DNA from: an uncultured Oscillospiraceae bacterium
GTDB taxonomy: Bacteria; Bacillota; Clostridia; Oscillospirales; Oscillospiraceae
NCBI GenBank assembly: GCA_944385475.1
Contig: CALWXJ010000043.1
Coordinates: 1 to 64,000 of the forward strand
Direction: 5' to 3'
Length of the DNA: 64,000 bases
In this document: piece by piece, positions 43,652-51,688 of the stretch
How the letters are laid out: each line of letters opens with the position of its first letter
Position numbering within the stretch: the stretch's first letter is position 1
Notes under the pieces: generated by a model
Database searches by the model: none
The model's input: the letters and a program-made list of their open reading frames with translations, nothing else
What the model was told of the DNA's origin: nothing
Program-made: the position numbers and the translations under genes

Positions 43652-44520
43652 TGGGCGGCTACAAGAAGAAGAAGGAATACGGTAACAGCCAGTTGGCTCT
43701 TACCTGGATGAAGCTCAAGGACAACAAGTTTGCCTTTATCAGCTTCTGGCTGGTCATCGCCGTGATCTTGGTGGCAATTTTTGCTCCTCTGCTGGCTCCC
43801 TATGACTATGCCGCTCAGGATTATAATAACATCATGGTCCCCCTGAGCTTGGAGCACCCCTTCGGCACGGACCAGTTCGGCCGTGATATCCTCAGCCGTA
43901 TCATCTACGGCACCCGTTACACCATCATCATCGGCTTCGGCACCATGACCGGCTCCTGCATCGTGGGTGTCTTCCTGGGCCTGCTTGCCGCTTACTATCC
44001 CAAGCTGGATAACCCCATCATGCGTTTCCTGGACATCTTCGCCAACATCCCCGATATGGCGCTGCTGATGTGCCTGGTTACCATCCTGGGCACCAACATG
44101 AAGAACCTGCTGATCTGCCTGATCCTGTATTACATCCCCGGCTTTGCCCGGATCTCCCGTGCAAAGGTGCTGACTCTGCGCAACGAAGAGTTCGTGGAGG
44201 CCTCCATTGCCCTGGGCGCCAGCGATGCCCGGATCCTGACCAAGCACATTCTGCCCAATGCACTTTCTCCTCTGATCGTTCGTTTCACCATGTCCACTGG
44301 TGGTTCCATTCTGGAGGCCGCTGCTCTGTCCTTCATTGGCCTGGGCATTCAGCCCCCCGAGCCTGAGTGGGGCCTGATGATCTCTCAAGGCCGTCAGTTC
44401 CTGAGTACTTATTGGTATTATTCCATTATCCCCGGCCTGTGCATCGTGTTCCTGACCTTCATCCTGAACTTCCTGGGCGACGGCCTGCGCGATGCTTTGG
44501 ATCCCAGACTGAACTACTAA
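43651..44520 (+). CDS. oppC: peptide ABC transporter permease OppC/DppC
   Basis: 289 aa. Starts in the oppB stop (TAATG). N-terminal domain with HPFGTDQFGRDILSRII, six helices, EAA loop EFVEASIALGASDARIL, and the GLGIQPPEPEWGLMI end typical of DppC. Forms the membrane channel with OppB. Confidence 0.93.
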   Translation: MGGYKKKKEYGNSQLALTWMKLKDNKFAFISFWLVIAVILVAIFAPLLAPYDYAAQDYNNIMVPLSLEHPFGTDQFGRDILSRIIYGTRYTIIIGFGTMTGSCIVGVFLGLLAAYYPKLDNPIMRFLDIFANIPDMALLMCLVTILGTNMKNLLICLILYYIPGFARISRAKVLTLRNEEFVEASIALGASDARILTKHILPNALSPLIVRFTMSTGGSILEAAALSFIGLGIQPPEPEWGLMISQGRQFLSTYWYYSIIPGLCIVFLTFILNFLGDGLRDALDPRLNY

Positions 44521-44542
44521 TCTACTTTGTGAGGAAAAGAAT

Positions 44543-45520
44543 ATGCGAGAAAACGAACTGTTGTCGGTCGAGGATCTGGAAGTTAAGTTTTTCCTGAGAA
44601 AGTCGACCGTTGAGGCGGTGAACGGCGTGTCCTTCACCATTGACAAGGGTGAGTCTGTGGGCCTGGTGGGTGAAACCGGTGCCGGCAAGACCACCACCGC
44701 GCTTTCCATTCTGGGCCTGGTGCCCAACCCTCCCGGAAAGGTCACCAAGGGTGCCATTTACCTGAACGGTGAGGATCTGCTGAAGACCCCCGAAAAGGAA
44801 ATGCGGAAGATCCGTGGCAATGATATCGCCATGATCTTCCAGGACCCCATGACTTCTCTGAACCCGGTTATGACCGTTGGCGACCAGATCATGGAAGTGG
44901 TCCGTCTGCACAACGATATGACCAAGGAACAGGCCATGAAGCGTGCCGTTGAGATGCTGGAACTGGTGGGCATCCCCGGCGAGCGCTATGCCGAGTTCCC
45001 CCATCAGTTCTCCGGCGGCATGAAGCAGCGCGTGCTGATCGCCATCTCTCTGGCCTGCAACCCCAAGCTGCTGATCGCCGACGAACCCACCTCCGCCCTG
45101 GACGTGACCATTCAGGCCCAGGTGCTGGACCTGATCGCCGGACTGAAGGAAAAGTTCAATACCTCCCTGCTGCTGATCACCCACGACCTGGGCGTCGTGG
45201 CTGAAACCTGTGACCGCGTGATGATCATGTACGCCGGCAGCATCGTGGAGTCCGGTCCCGTCCGTTCCGTGTACAAGAACATGAAGCATCCCTACACGGT
45301 GGGCCTATTCAACTCCCTGCCCCGTCTGGACGTGGAGACCGATCGTCTTGAGCCCATCAAGGGCATGATGCCCGATCCTACCAACCTCCCTGCGGGCTGC
45401 GCCTTCTGCGAGCGGTGTCCCTATGCCACCGAGCGCTGCAAGACGGAGCGCCCCGTTCTGACCGAGGTTGAGGACGGCCACTTCGTTGCCTGCTTCAACC
45501 CCATGAATAAGGAGGGCTAA
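44543..45520 (+). CDS. oppD: peptide ABC transporter ATPase OppD/DppD
   Basis: 325 aa. Walker [10 protein letters not shown] (about 38-46), Q-loop [10 protein letters not shown], signature FSGGMKQRV, Walker [14 protein letters not shown]-loop ITHDLGV, and the C-terminal oligopeptide-transporter extension with a four-Cys cluster ([14 protein letters not shown]) that in homologues holds an iron-sulfur cluster. Confidence 0.95.
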   Translation: MRENELLSVEDLEVKFFLRKSTVEAVNGVSFTIDKGESVGLVGETGAGKTTTALSILGLVPNPPGKVTKGAIYLNGEDLLKTPEKEMRKIRGNDIAMIFQDPMTSLNPVMTVGDQIMEVVRLHNDMTKEQAMKRAVEMLELVGIPGERYAEFPHQFSGGMKQRVLIAISLACNPKLLIADEPTSALDVTIQAQVLDLIAGLKEKFNTSLLLITHDLGVVAETCDRVMIMYAGSIVESGPVRSVYKNMKHPYTVGLFNSLPRLDVETDRLEPIKGMMPDPTNLPAGCAFCERCPYATERCKTERPVLTEVEDGHFVACFNPMNKEG

Positions 45521-45525
45521 GACAC

Positions 45526-46494
45526 ATGGAAAATAACGTGATGCTTAGCGTAAAGGATCTTAAGAAGTACTTTCCCACTCCGGGCGGCATGCTCCATGCT
45601 GTGGACGGCGTGACCTTTGACATTCAAAAGGGCACGACCTTGGGCGTCGTGGGCGAGTCCGGCTGCGGCAAGTCCACTCTGGGCCGTGTGGTGCTTCACC
45701 TGCACAATTCCACCGGCGGTCAGATCTTCTTTGAGGGCAAGGATATTACCCATGTGTCCAAGGCAGAGCTGCATGAGCTGCGCAAGCAGATGCAGATCAT
45801 CTTCCAGGACCCCTTCTCCTCCATTGACCCCCGTATGTCTGTGAAGCAGCTCATTGCCGAGCCTCTGCAGATCTACAAGCTCACCAAGAGCAAGGAAGAG
45901 CTGGAGAAGAAAGTTAAGGAGACCATGGATATCGTGGGTCTTGCCAGCCGTCTGGCTGACTCCTATGCCCACGAGCTGGACGGCGGCCGCCGTCAGAGAA
46001 TCGGCATCGGCCGCGCCATCATCCTCAACCCCTCCTTCATCGTGTGCGACGAGCCCGTCTCCGCCCTGGACGTGTCCATTCAGGCTCAGATCCTGAACCT
46101 GATGCAGGACCTGCAGGAAGAGCGGAAGCTGACCTACATCTTCGTCACCCACAACCTCAGCGTGGTCAAGCATATCTCCACGGACATCATGGTCATGTAC
46201 CTGGGCTGCACCGTTGAGAAGGCCAACGCCAATGAGCTGTTCCATCATCAGTATCATCCTTACACCAAGGCTCTGATTTCTGCTATCCCTCACGTGGATC
46301 CCGATGACGACACCAAGCGGATCCTGCTGAAGGGCGAGCTGACCTCTCCCATCAACCCCAAGAACGCCTGCCGTTTCGCTCCTCGCTGCAACTATGCCTG
46401 CGAGAAGTGCCACTGCGAGGTTCCCCCTCTGGAGGAGGTTGCTCCTGGCCACTTTGTCGCCTGCCATCGCGTGCGGGAGATCAATGGCCTGTAA
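45526..46494 (+). CDS. oppF: peptide ABC transporter ATPase OppF/DppF
   Basis: 322 aa. Walker A GESGCGKST, Q-loop FQDPFSSIDPR, signature ELDGGRRQRIGIGRA (Asp replaces the usual Ser, as in a known OppF subgroup), Walker B FIVCDEPVSALD, H-loop VTHNLSV, and a C-terminal four-Cys region (CRFAPRCNYACEKCHC). Pairs with OppD. A terminator follows at 46531-46563. Confidence 0.94.
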   Translation: MENNVMLSVKDLKKYFPTPGGMLHAVDGVTFDIQKGTTLGVVGESGCGKSTLGRVVLHLHNSTGGQIFFEGKDITHVSKAELHELRKQMQIIFQDPFSSIDPRMSVKQLIAEPLQIYKLTKSKEELEKKVKETMDIVGLASRLADSYAHELDGGRRQRIGIGRAIILNPSFIVCDEPVSALDVSIQAQILNLMQDLQEERKLTYIFVTHNLSVVKHISTDIMVMYLGCTVEKANANELFHHQYHPYTKALISAIPHVDPDDDTKRILLKGELTSPINPKNACRFAPRCNYACEKCHCEVPPLEEVAPGHFVACHRVREINGL

Positions 46495-46530
46495 GCCACT
46501 GACCTGGGCGAGTTAACACTTGTATTAAAG

Positions 46531-46563
46531 TCTCCCCGTAAGGTCTTCTTACGGGGAGATTTT
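46531..46563 (+). terminator. terminator of the opp operon
   Basis: 12-bp stem TCTCCCCGTAAG/CTTACGGGGAGA with a 5-nt loop and TTTT. Confidence 0.85.
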
Positions 46564-47106
46564 AATAAAATAGGCCATCATATCTAAGCCTAAATTCTGA
46601 AGGTCCGCAGAAAAGGCGTTCCGGCCGTCAGGCCGCGCGCATTTTTTGCATCCCTGCTTTTTGTCGACGGGGGATCAGCCCTCTCCTCTTTATTTTCTTC
46701 CACTGGGAGAGTGCTTTTCCATCCAAGAGACAACACCGGAACGCTATGCGGAGACCGGCGGCAGCGAGAAGGGACAACGGATTTTACACCTGGGCATTTT
46801 CGTGCTTTGTCCAGGGAAAGGCCGCTGTTTCCATTTCCTTTGCCTGTCGGACTTTTATACTGCAGGACGCTGGGGAAATAAAGCCGAAAGCATGGACATT
46901 ATAGAGAGGCGCGCAGCATGCACTTCATGCTGTGCGCGCTGTTGCGGTATGCAGCTATCTTGAAAACAGCCCCTTCCTCCCTTCTCTCTGCCGGTTTCAG
47001 GCGGAGGGCCATCAGGAGGTCTCTCCTGCCGGTTTTTTAGGGAGCGTGGTTGTCAAGGGGCAGCAAACCCACCACAATACGGGAGATTTTCTTATGAGGT
47101 GACGGA
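46564..47106. other. 543-bp region without a supported gene
   Basis: Contains an imperfect long hairpin GCGCGCAGCATG/CATGCTGTGCGCGC (about 46906-46938), then a weak terminator-like stem CAGGAG/CTCCTG ending in TTTTTT (about 47016-47038). A 105-aa open frame (46646-46963) has no ribosome binding site and a Cys/Arg-rich random composition. The DUF3842 promoter must lie here, but none is clear. Confidence 0.5.
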
Positions 47107-47511
47107 ATGAATGTTGTTGTGATCGATGGGCAGAGCGGCCGTTTGGGCCAGCTTTTCATTGAGCGGGTCAAAGCGGCCAAGCTGCCTTGCCATCTCACGG
47201 CCATCGGTACCAACGCATTGGCAACTTCTGCCATGCTCAAAGCCGGGGCGGACACTGCCGCCACGGGAGAAAACCCTGTGGTGGTGGCATGCCGCACGGC
47301 GGATATAATCGTAGGGCCCATTGGCATACTGGCGGCGGACTCTCTGATGGGGGAGATAACGTCCACCATGTCAGTGGCCATCGGTCGCAGCCCCGCCAGG
47401 AAATTGCTGCTTCCTGTGAACCATTGCAGCAATATCGTGGTGGGTACCCAAACGCTCTCTCTGTCCAAGCTCATGGATGAGGCCGTAGACCTACTGCAAT
47501 CGCTTATCTGA
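47107..47511 (+). CDS. DUF3842 family protein
   Basis: 134 aa, recognised as DUF3842: MNVVVIDGQSGRLGQ start (Rossmann-like G-rich loop), TNALATSAMLKAGA, VVVACRTADIIVGPIGILAADSLMGE, and a late HCSNIVVGTQTLSL. The fold suggests nucleotide or small-ligand binding; function unknown. GAGGTG lies 6 nt before ATG 47107. It ends 41 bp before the methionine gamma-lyase-like gene, with which it is probably cotranscribed. Confidence 0.82.
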   Translation: MNVVVIDGQSGRLGQLFIERVKAAKLPCHLTAIGTNALATSAMLKAGADTAATGENPVVVACRTADIIVGPIGILAADSLMGEITSTMSVAIGRSPARKLLLPVNHCSNIVVGTQTLSLSKLMDEAVDLLQSLI

Positions 47512-47552
47512 CCCCTTTATCCCCCCCCAAAATTTTTATGAGGTGAACAATC

Positions 47553-48749
47553 ATGAAATTCAACACTGACGTCCTGCATGCTGAACAGCTTCACGCCCGC
47601 CTGACCGGCTCCTATAAGCCCCAGGCCATGGCCCATGTCAGCCCCATCTATCAGACCAGCACCTATGTGCTGGAGGACTTCGACACGGCTGTGTATCTCA
47701 ACCAGCACGTGGACGAGGGCTTCGTTTACACTCGTTTCGGCAACCCCAGCTGCGATGAGCTGGAGAAGAAGATCGCCCATCTGGAGCACGCTGAGGCCGC
47801 TTTGTCCCTGGCCTCCGGCCTGGGCGCCATCTCCACCGCCGTCATGAGCGTTGTGAAGGCCGGCGACCATGTGGTCTTTGGCGACGTGATTTATGGCTGC
47901 TCCTATGCCCTGTTTGCCAAGGTCCTCACCAACCTGGGCGTCACCTATACCCGCGTGGACACCACCAAGGTGGAGGAAGTGGAGAAGGCCATTCAGCCCA
48001 ACACCTCCCTGGTGTATGTGGAGACCCCTGCCAACCCCACTCTGAAGATCAGCGATATTGCCGCCATTGCTCAGGCCGTGCATAAGCACCCCAATATCAC
48101 CATGATCGTGGACAGCACCTTTGCCTCCCCCTATCTCCAGAATCCTCTGGATCTGGGCGCTGACATGGTGGTTCACAGCGCCACCAAGTACCTCTCCGGC
48201 CACGGCACCGTTACCGCCGGCGTCATCGCCGGCAGCAAGGCCCGGATCGACCACTGCCGGATGCCTTATCTGCAGTGCTTCGGCGCCGTGCTGGATCCCT
48301 TCGCCGCCTGGCAGCTGATGCAGGGCATGAAGACCCTGGGCGTCCGGATGGAGCGTCACTGCGAAAACGCCATGAAGGTGGCCCGTCATCTGGAGAAGCA
48401 CCCCAAGGTGAACCGCGTCTATTATCCCGGTCTGGAGAGCCATCCCACCCATGAGATCGCCAAGAAGCAGATGCACAACGGCTTCGGCGGCATGATGAGC
48501 GTGGATATCAAGGGCGGCATGGACGCCGTGCGCACCGTGATGAACAATGTCAAGGTGTTCAGCCTGGCCACCAGCCTGGGCAACGTGGACTCCCTGATCC
48601 AGCACTCCCCCTCCATGAGCCATTTCGATATGACTCCCGAGGAGCGCCACGCCGCGGAGATCTTTGACGGCCAGGTCCGTCTGTCCATCGGTATCGAGGA
48701 CGCCGACGACCTGATTGCCGATTTGGATCAGGCTCTGGCTTTGGTGTAA
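47553..48749 (+). CDS. methionine gamma-lyase-like PLP enzyme
   Basis: 398 aa. PLP lysine K212 in SATKYLSGHGTVTAG; FVYTRFGNPSCDELE, ASGLGAISTAV, ETPANPTLKISDI, VDSTFASPYLQ; C-terminal RLSIGIEDADDLI. The SGHG and SPIYQTSTYVL elements are typical of methionine gamma-lyases, which split methionine to 2-oxobutanoate, methanethiol and ammonia; cystathionine gamma-lyase or O-acetylhomoserine sulfhydrylase activities are alternatives. It is a second, clearly distinct member beside that at 37641. Confidence 0.86.
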   Translation: MKFNTDVLHAEQLHARLTGSYKPQAMAHVSPIYQTSTYVLEDFDTAVYLNQHVDEGFVYTRFGNPSCDELEKKIAHLEHAEAALSLASGLGAISTAVMSVVKAGDHVVFGDVIYGCSYALFAKVLTNLGVTYTRVDTTKVEEVEKAIQPNTSLVYVETPANPTLKISDIAAIAQAVHKHPNITMIVDSTFASPYLQNPLDLGADMVVHSATKYLSGHGTVTAGVIAGSKARIDHCRMPYLQCFGAVLDPFAAWQLMQGMKTLGVRMERHCENAMKVARHLEKHPKVNRVYYPGLESHPTHEIAKKQMHNGFGGMMSVDIKGGMDAVRTVMNNVKVFSLATSLGNVDSLIQHSPSMSHFDMTPEERHAAEIFDGQVRLSIGIEDADDLIADLDQALALV

Positions 48750-48775
48750 GCATCTTTTGAAAACCGACTGTCAAA

Positions 48776-48805
48776 AGCGAGGCGGATTACTCCGCCTCGC
48801 TTTTT
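48776..48805 (+). terminator. terminator after the methionine gamma-lyase-like gene
   Basis: 11-bp stem AGCGAGGCGGA/TCCGCCTCGCT, loop TTAC, TTTT. Confidence 0.9.
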
Positions 48806-48948
48806 AAAATGAAGAGCATCCGCTTCTTTCCTGCATTTTTCCCTTTCACAGATGTTTCTTTACTTCCTGTATTGCAAAACGACTGAAGAAGGCTTTCATT
48901 TTTTTCGTTTTTCATCAAATTTTCTCTTTCTTTTTTGGAAGGCCTCCT

Positions 48949-48954
48949 GTATAA
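48949..48954 (+). promoter_or_regulatory. probable -10 of the symporter gene
   Basis: TATAAT, preceded at 17 bp by TTTCTT, a weak -35. The flanking region is AT-rich. Confidence 0.5.
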
Positions 48955-49026
48955 TAAATGGCACGATTTTAATTAGGTGGGGCGGCGGCGCCAGGCCGGC
49001 TCCCATCCCCAAGAAGGAGAAACGCC

Positions 49027-50574
49027 ATGACAAACGCGCAACTGTGTATCCTGCTGACCATTGCGGTGTATCTCATCGCCATGGTGCTGGTGGGAGTCTA
49101 CTGCGGCCGGAAGGGCTCCGGCGAGAGCTCCAGCGAGTTCTATCTGGGGGGCCGGAAGCTGGGCCCCATCGTCACCGCCATGAGCGCCGAGGCCTCTGAC
49201 ATGAGCAGCTATCTGCTGATGGGTCTGCCGGGCCTTGCCTATCTCTGCGGCATCGCGGAGGTGGGCTGGACCGCCATCGGCCTGGCCATTGGCACCTATC
49301 TCAACTGGCTGATTGTGGCCGCCCGCCTGCGGCGCTATTCCGACTCTCTGGGGGCCATCACCATCCCCCACTTTTTCTCCCGCCGGTATCGGGATGACGC
49401 CCAGATCCTCTCCTGCATCGCCGCGGTGATCATTCTGATCTTCTTCATCCCCTATACCGCCTCCGGCTTCAAGGCCGTGGGCACCCTCTTCAGCAGCCTG
49501 TGCGGCGTGAATTACCACGTGGCCATGATCATCGGCGCGGTGGTGATCATCGGCTATACGGTGATGGGGGGCTTTTTGGCGGTATCCACCACGGACCTGA
49601 TCCAGAGCATCATCATGACCTTTGCCCTGATCTTCATCGTCCTCTTCGGCATCCAGCAGGCCGGCGGCTTCTCCACGGTGGTGGAAAATGCCCAGGCTCT
49701 GCCGGGCTATCTCAATTTGACCCAGGGCTATGATCCTGCTACCGGCACTGCCTCCTCTTTTGGAGGGCTGAGCATTCTCTCTACCCTGGCCTGGGGCCTT
49801 GGCTACTTCGGTATGCCCCACATCCTGCTGCGCTTTATGGCCATCCGCAACGAAGGGGAGCTGAAGACCTCCCGGCGTATCGCCACGGTGTGGGTGGTGC
49901 TGTCCATGGCAGTGGCGGTCTTTATCGGCATCATCGGCTACAGCGTGTCTGTTGCCGGACGGATCCCCTTCCTCACCACCAGCTCTGATTCCGAGACGGT
50001 GATCATCCGCATGGCAGATCTCATGAGCCAGCACGGCGTGCTGCTGGCCCTCATCGCCGGGGTGATCCTGGCGGGCATCCTGGCTGCCACCATGTCCACG
50101 GCGGACTCCCAGCTTCTGGCTGCCGCCTCCAGTGTCTCCCAGGATCTGCTCCAGGGTTTTTGCAAGATCCGCCTGAGCAGCCGCAGCGCCATGCTGGCGG
50201 CCCGGGGCACCGTGGTGGGCATCGCCCTGGTGGGCATTGCCCTGGCCTGGGACCCCAACAGCTCTGTATTCCGGGTGGTCGCCTTTGCCTGGGCGGGCTT
50301 TGGCGGCGCCTTTGGCCCGGTGATGCTCTTCTCCCTGTTCTGGAAGCGCACCAATAAGGCCGGGGCTCTGGCGGGGATGATCTCCGGCGGCGCCATGGTC
50401 TTTATCTGGAAATACGGCGTCGCCCCCATGGGCGGACTGTGGTCCATCTACGAGCTGCTGCCTGCCTTCCTGGTCTCCTGCGTGGTGATCGTGGTGGTGT
50501 CCCTGCTCACCGCTCCCCCGGCCGACGAGATCCAGGCGGAGTTCGAGGCAGTCCGTCATCCCAAAAAATCCTGA
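49027..50574 (+). CDS. putP: PutP-type sodium:solute symporter
   Basis: 515-aa membrane protein with about 13 helices. SAEASDMSSYLLMGLPG (about residues 56-72) matches the proline symporter PutP sodium/substrate region; DFYLGGR-like EFYLGGRKLGP precedes it and VSMSTADSQLL-like ATMSTADSQLLAAAS marks helix 8. Family members import proline or related amino acids with sodium. AGAAGGAG lies upstream; own promoter and terminator. Its place next to the amino-acid lyases suggests a related substrate, but that is inference. Confidence 0.88.
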   Translation: MTNAQLCILLTIAVYLIAMVLVGVYCGRKGSGESSSEFYLGGRKLGPIVTAMSAEASDMSSYLLMGLPGLAYLCGIAEVGWTAIGLAIGTYLNWLIVAARLRRYSDSLGAITIPHFFSRRYRDDAQILSCIAAVIILIFFIPYTASGFKAVGTLFSSLCGVNYHVAMIIGAVVIIGYTVMGGFLAVSTTDLIQSIIMTFALIFIVLFGIQQAGGFSTVVENAQALPGYLNLTQGYDPATGTASSFGGLSILSTLAWGLGYFGMPHILLRFMAIRNEGELKTSRRIATVWVVLSMAVAVFIGIIGYSVSVAGRIPFLTTSSDSETVIIRMADLMSQHGVLLALIAGVILAGILAATMSTADSQLLAAASSVSQDLLQGFCKIRLSSRSAMLAARGTVVGIALVGIALAWDPNSSVFRVVAFAWAGFGGAFGPVMLFSLFWKRTNKAGALAGMISGGAMVFIWKYGVAPMGGLWSIYELLPAFLVSCVVIVVVSLLTAPPADEIQAEFEAVRHPKKS

Positions 50575-50580
50575 GATAAA

Positions 50581-50617
50581 AGGCCTCCGCACCACTTGGG
50601 TGCGGAGGCCTTCTTGT
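50581..50617 (+). terminator. terminator after the symporter gene
   Basis: 13-bp stem AGGCCTCCGCACC/GGTGCGGAGGCCT with a short T-rich tail. Confidence 0.8.
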
Positions 50618-50688
50618 ATCCTCTGCTGGGACAGGTCCTTCTTCCTTTCCCTGGCTGTCCCGAATCCGGAGGGCTGCTCCCCGGGGGA

Positions 50689-51225
50689 TCATGGCTTGCC
50701 CAGGACCTGGCGGCGGATGTACTGCAGCGCCGCCTCCTCCCCCTCATCCCGGAGCTTGCGGAGCATAGACTCCAGCAGCGCCTCCGTGGCGGGGTGCATC
50801 AAAAGCCGCTTCTTGCTGCCCTGGCAGAAGTAGTCGTAGGGATCCCCGGGGCAAAAATCCGCCCCCCGGTAGACCTTGCTGGCGGCCAGCCGGTCACAGA
50901 ACATCTCCGCCACGAAGCGCTTGGGCACCTCCACCCCGGCGATGCCGTCCCCCTGGAGGCTGTAATCCGTCCAGTACTCAAAGTGGTGGCGGTTGCGGCC
51001 CTTGTGGTGCATCCAGGCGGCGCTGTATCCCACGGCTCGGCGCTGGGCGTCGTTGGGGCTGCGGTTGCCCTGGTAGTATTTTGCCCCGGCCCAGAACTCC
51101 GTGGGGGAGTATTTGGAAAGGTCATGGGTCAGCCCCTGCCAGTAAAGGCCCAGGCGGAAGCAGTACCGGCGCACTAAGCTGCGGTGGCGGTGGACGGTTT
51201 TCAAATGGCCGATGATATGCAGCAT
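50689..51225 (-). CDS. DUF5662 family protein
   Basis: 178 aa. The LTHDLSKYSPTEF segment (about residues 32-44), HHKGRNRHHFEYW and the later MFCDRLAAS are marks of this small, His-rich family; the H-D and HH positions look like a metal-binding helical bundle (HD-like). Function unknown. No strong ribosome binding site beyond GAGG(T). A TATAAT -10 on the minus strand (51271-51276) lies upstream. Confidence 0.75.
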   Translation of the reverse strand: MLHIIGHLKTVHRHRSLVRRYCFRLGLYWQGLTHDLSKYSPTEFWAGAKYYQGNRSPNDAQRRAVGYSAAWMHHKGRNRHHFEYWTDYSLQGDGIAGVEVPKRFVAEMFCDRLAASKVYRGADFCPGDPYDYFCQGSKKRLLMHPATEALLESMLRKLRDEGEEAALQYIRRQVLGKP

Positions 51226-51371
51226 GGACTCACCTCATTCAAAAGCCCGCCCCTGGGGGCGGTTTCTCCCATTATAGCACACCCCCGGCGGAAAAACGAG
51301 AAAAAACCGGGGATTTCCCGCTCTTTTCCGGAAAATACGGTATTTTCCCAGGGGAAAAGGGGGAATCTCCC

Positions 51372-51399
51372 TTGACAAATTGGCCAAAAATAGTATAAT
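51372..51399 (+). promoter_or_regulatory. sigma-70 promoter of alaS
   Basis: TTGACA (51372-51377), 16-bp spacer, TATAAT (51394-51399). Confidence 0.9.
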
Positions 51400-51404
51400 T
51401 ATTT

Positions 51405-51643
51405 CGCTTAAACAGCCAAATGCAAGGACAAAGTCAGCCTGGGTCCACGGTTCGCAGCGAGAGGGGAGATGGTGCAAGCCCCTTGAATCCGCCCCCGGGC
51501 AGCCGCTTTGGAGCGGTCCGCGGCGAGCGGAACGGCCCATCCCCGTTACCGGATGGCTAAGATGCCCCCCACCGGGGGGATAATTAGGGTGGTACCGTGA
51601 AGGCATGCCTTCGCCCCTAAGGACAGGGGGCGGAGGCTTTTTT
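51405..51643 (+). promoter_or_regulatory. T-box riboswitch controlling alaS
   Basis: The T-box core AGGGTGGTACCGTG (about 51585-51599) is followed by the terminator stem GCCTTCGCCCC/GGGGCGGAGGC and six T (51607-51643). Upstream Stem I elements include GCGAGAGGGGAGATGGTGCA (about 51457-51476). Uncharged tRNA-Ala should stabilise the antiterminator. I did not assign the specifier codon with certainty. Confidence 0.93.
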
Positions 51644-51688
51644 CATACAAAATACCCCACCACACATCACAATAGGAGGAAATGACAC

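Noticed and set aside
46646..46963. 105-codon open frame between oppF and the DUF3842 gene
   Set aside because: No ribosome binding site, Cys/Arg-rich with no recognisable fold, and it spans a hairpin.
48957..48975. TGGCACGATTTTAATTAGG before the symporter gene as a sigma-54 promoter
   Set aside because: A -24-like TGGCAC is present but no GC at the required -12 phase; a TATAAT lies just upstream.
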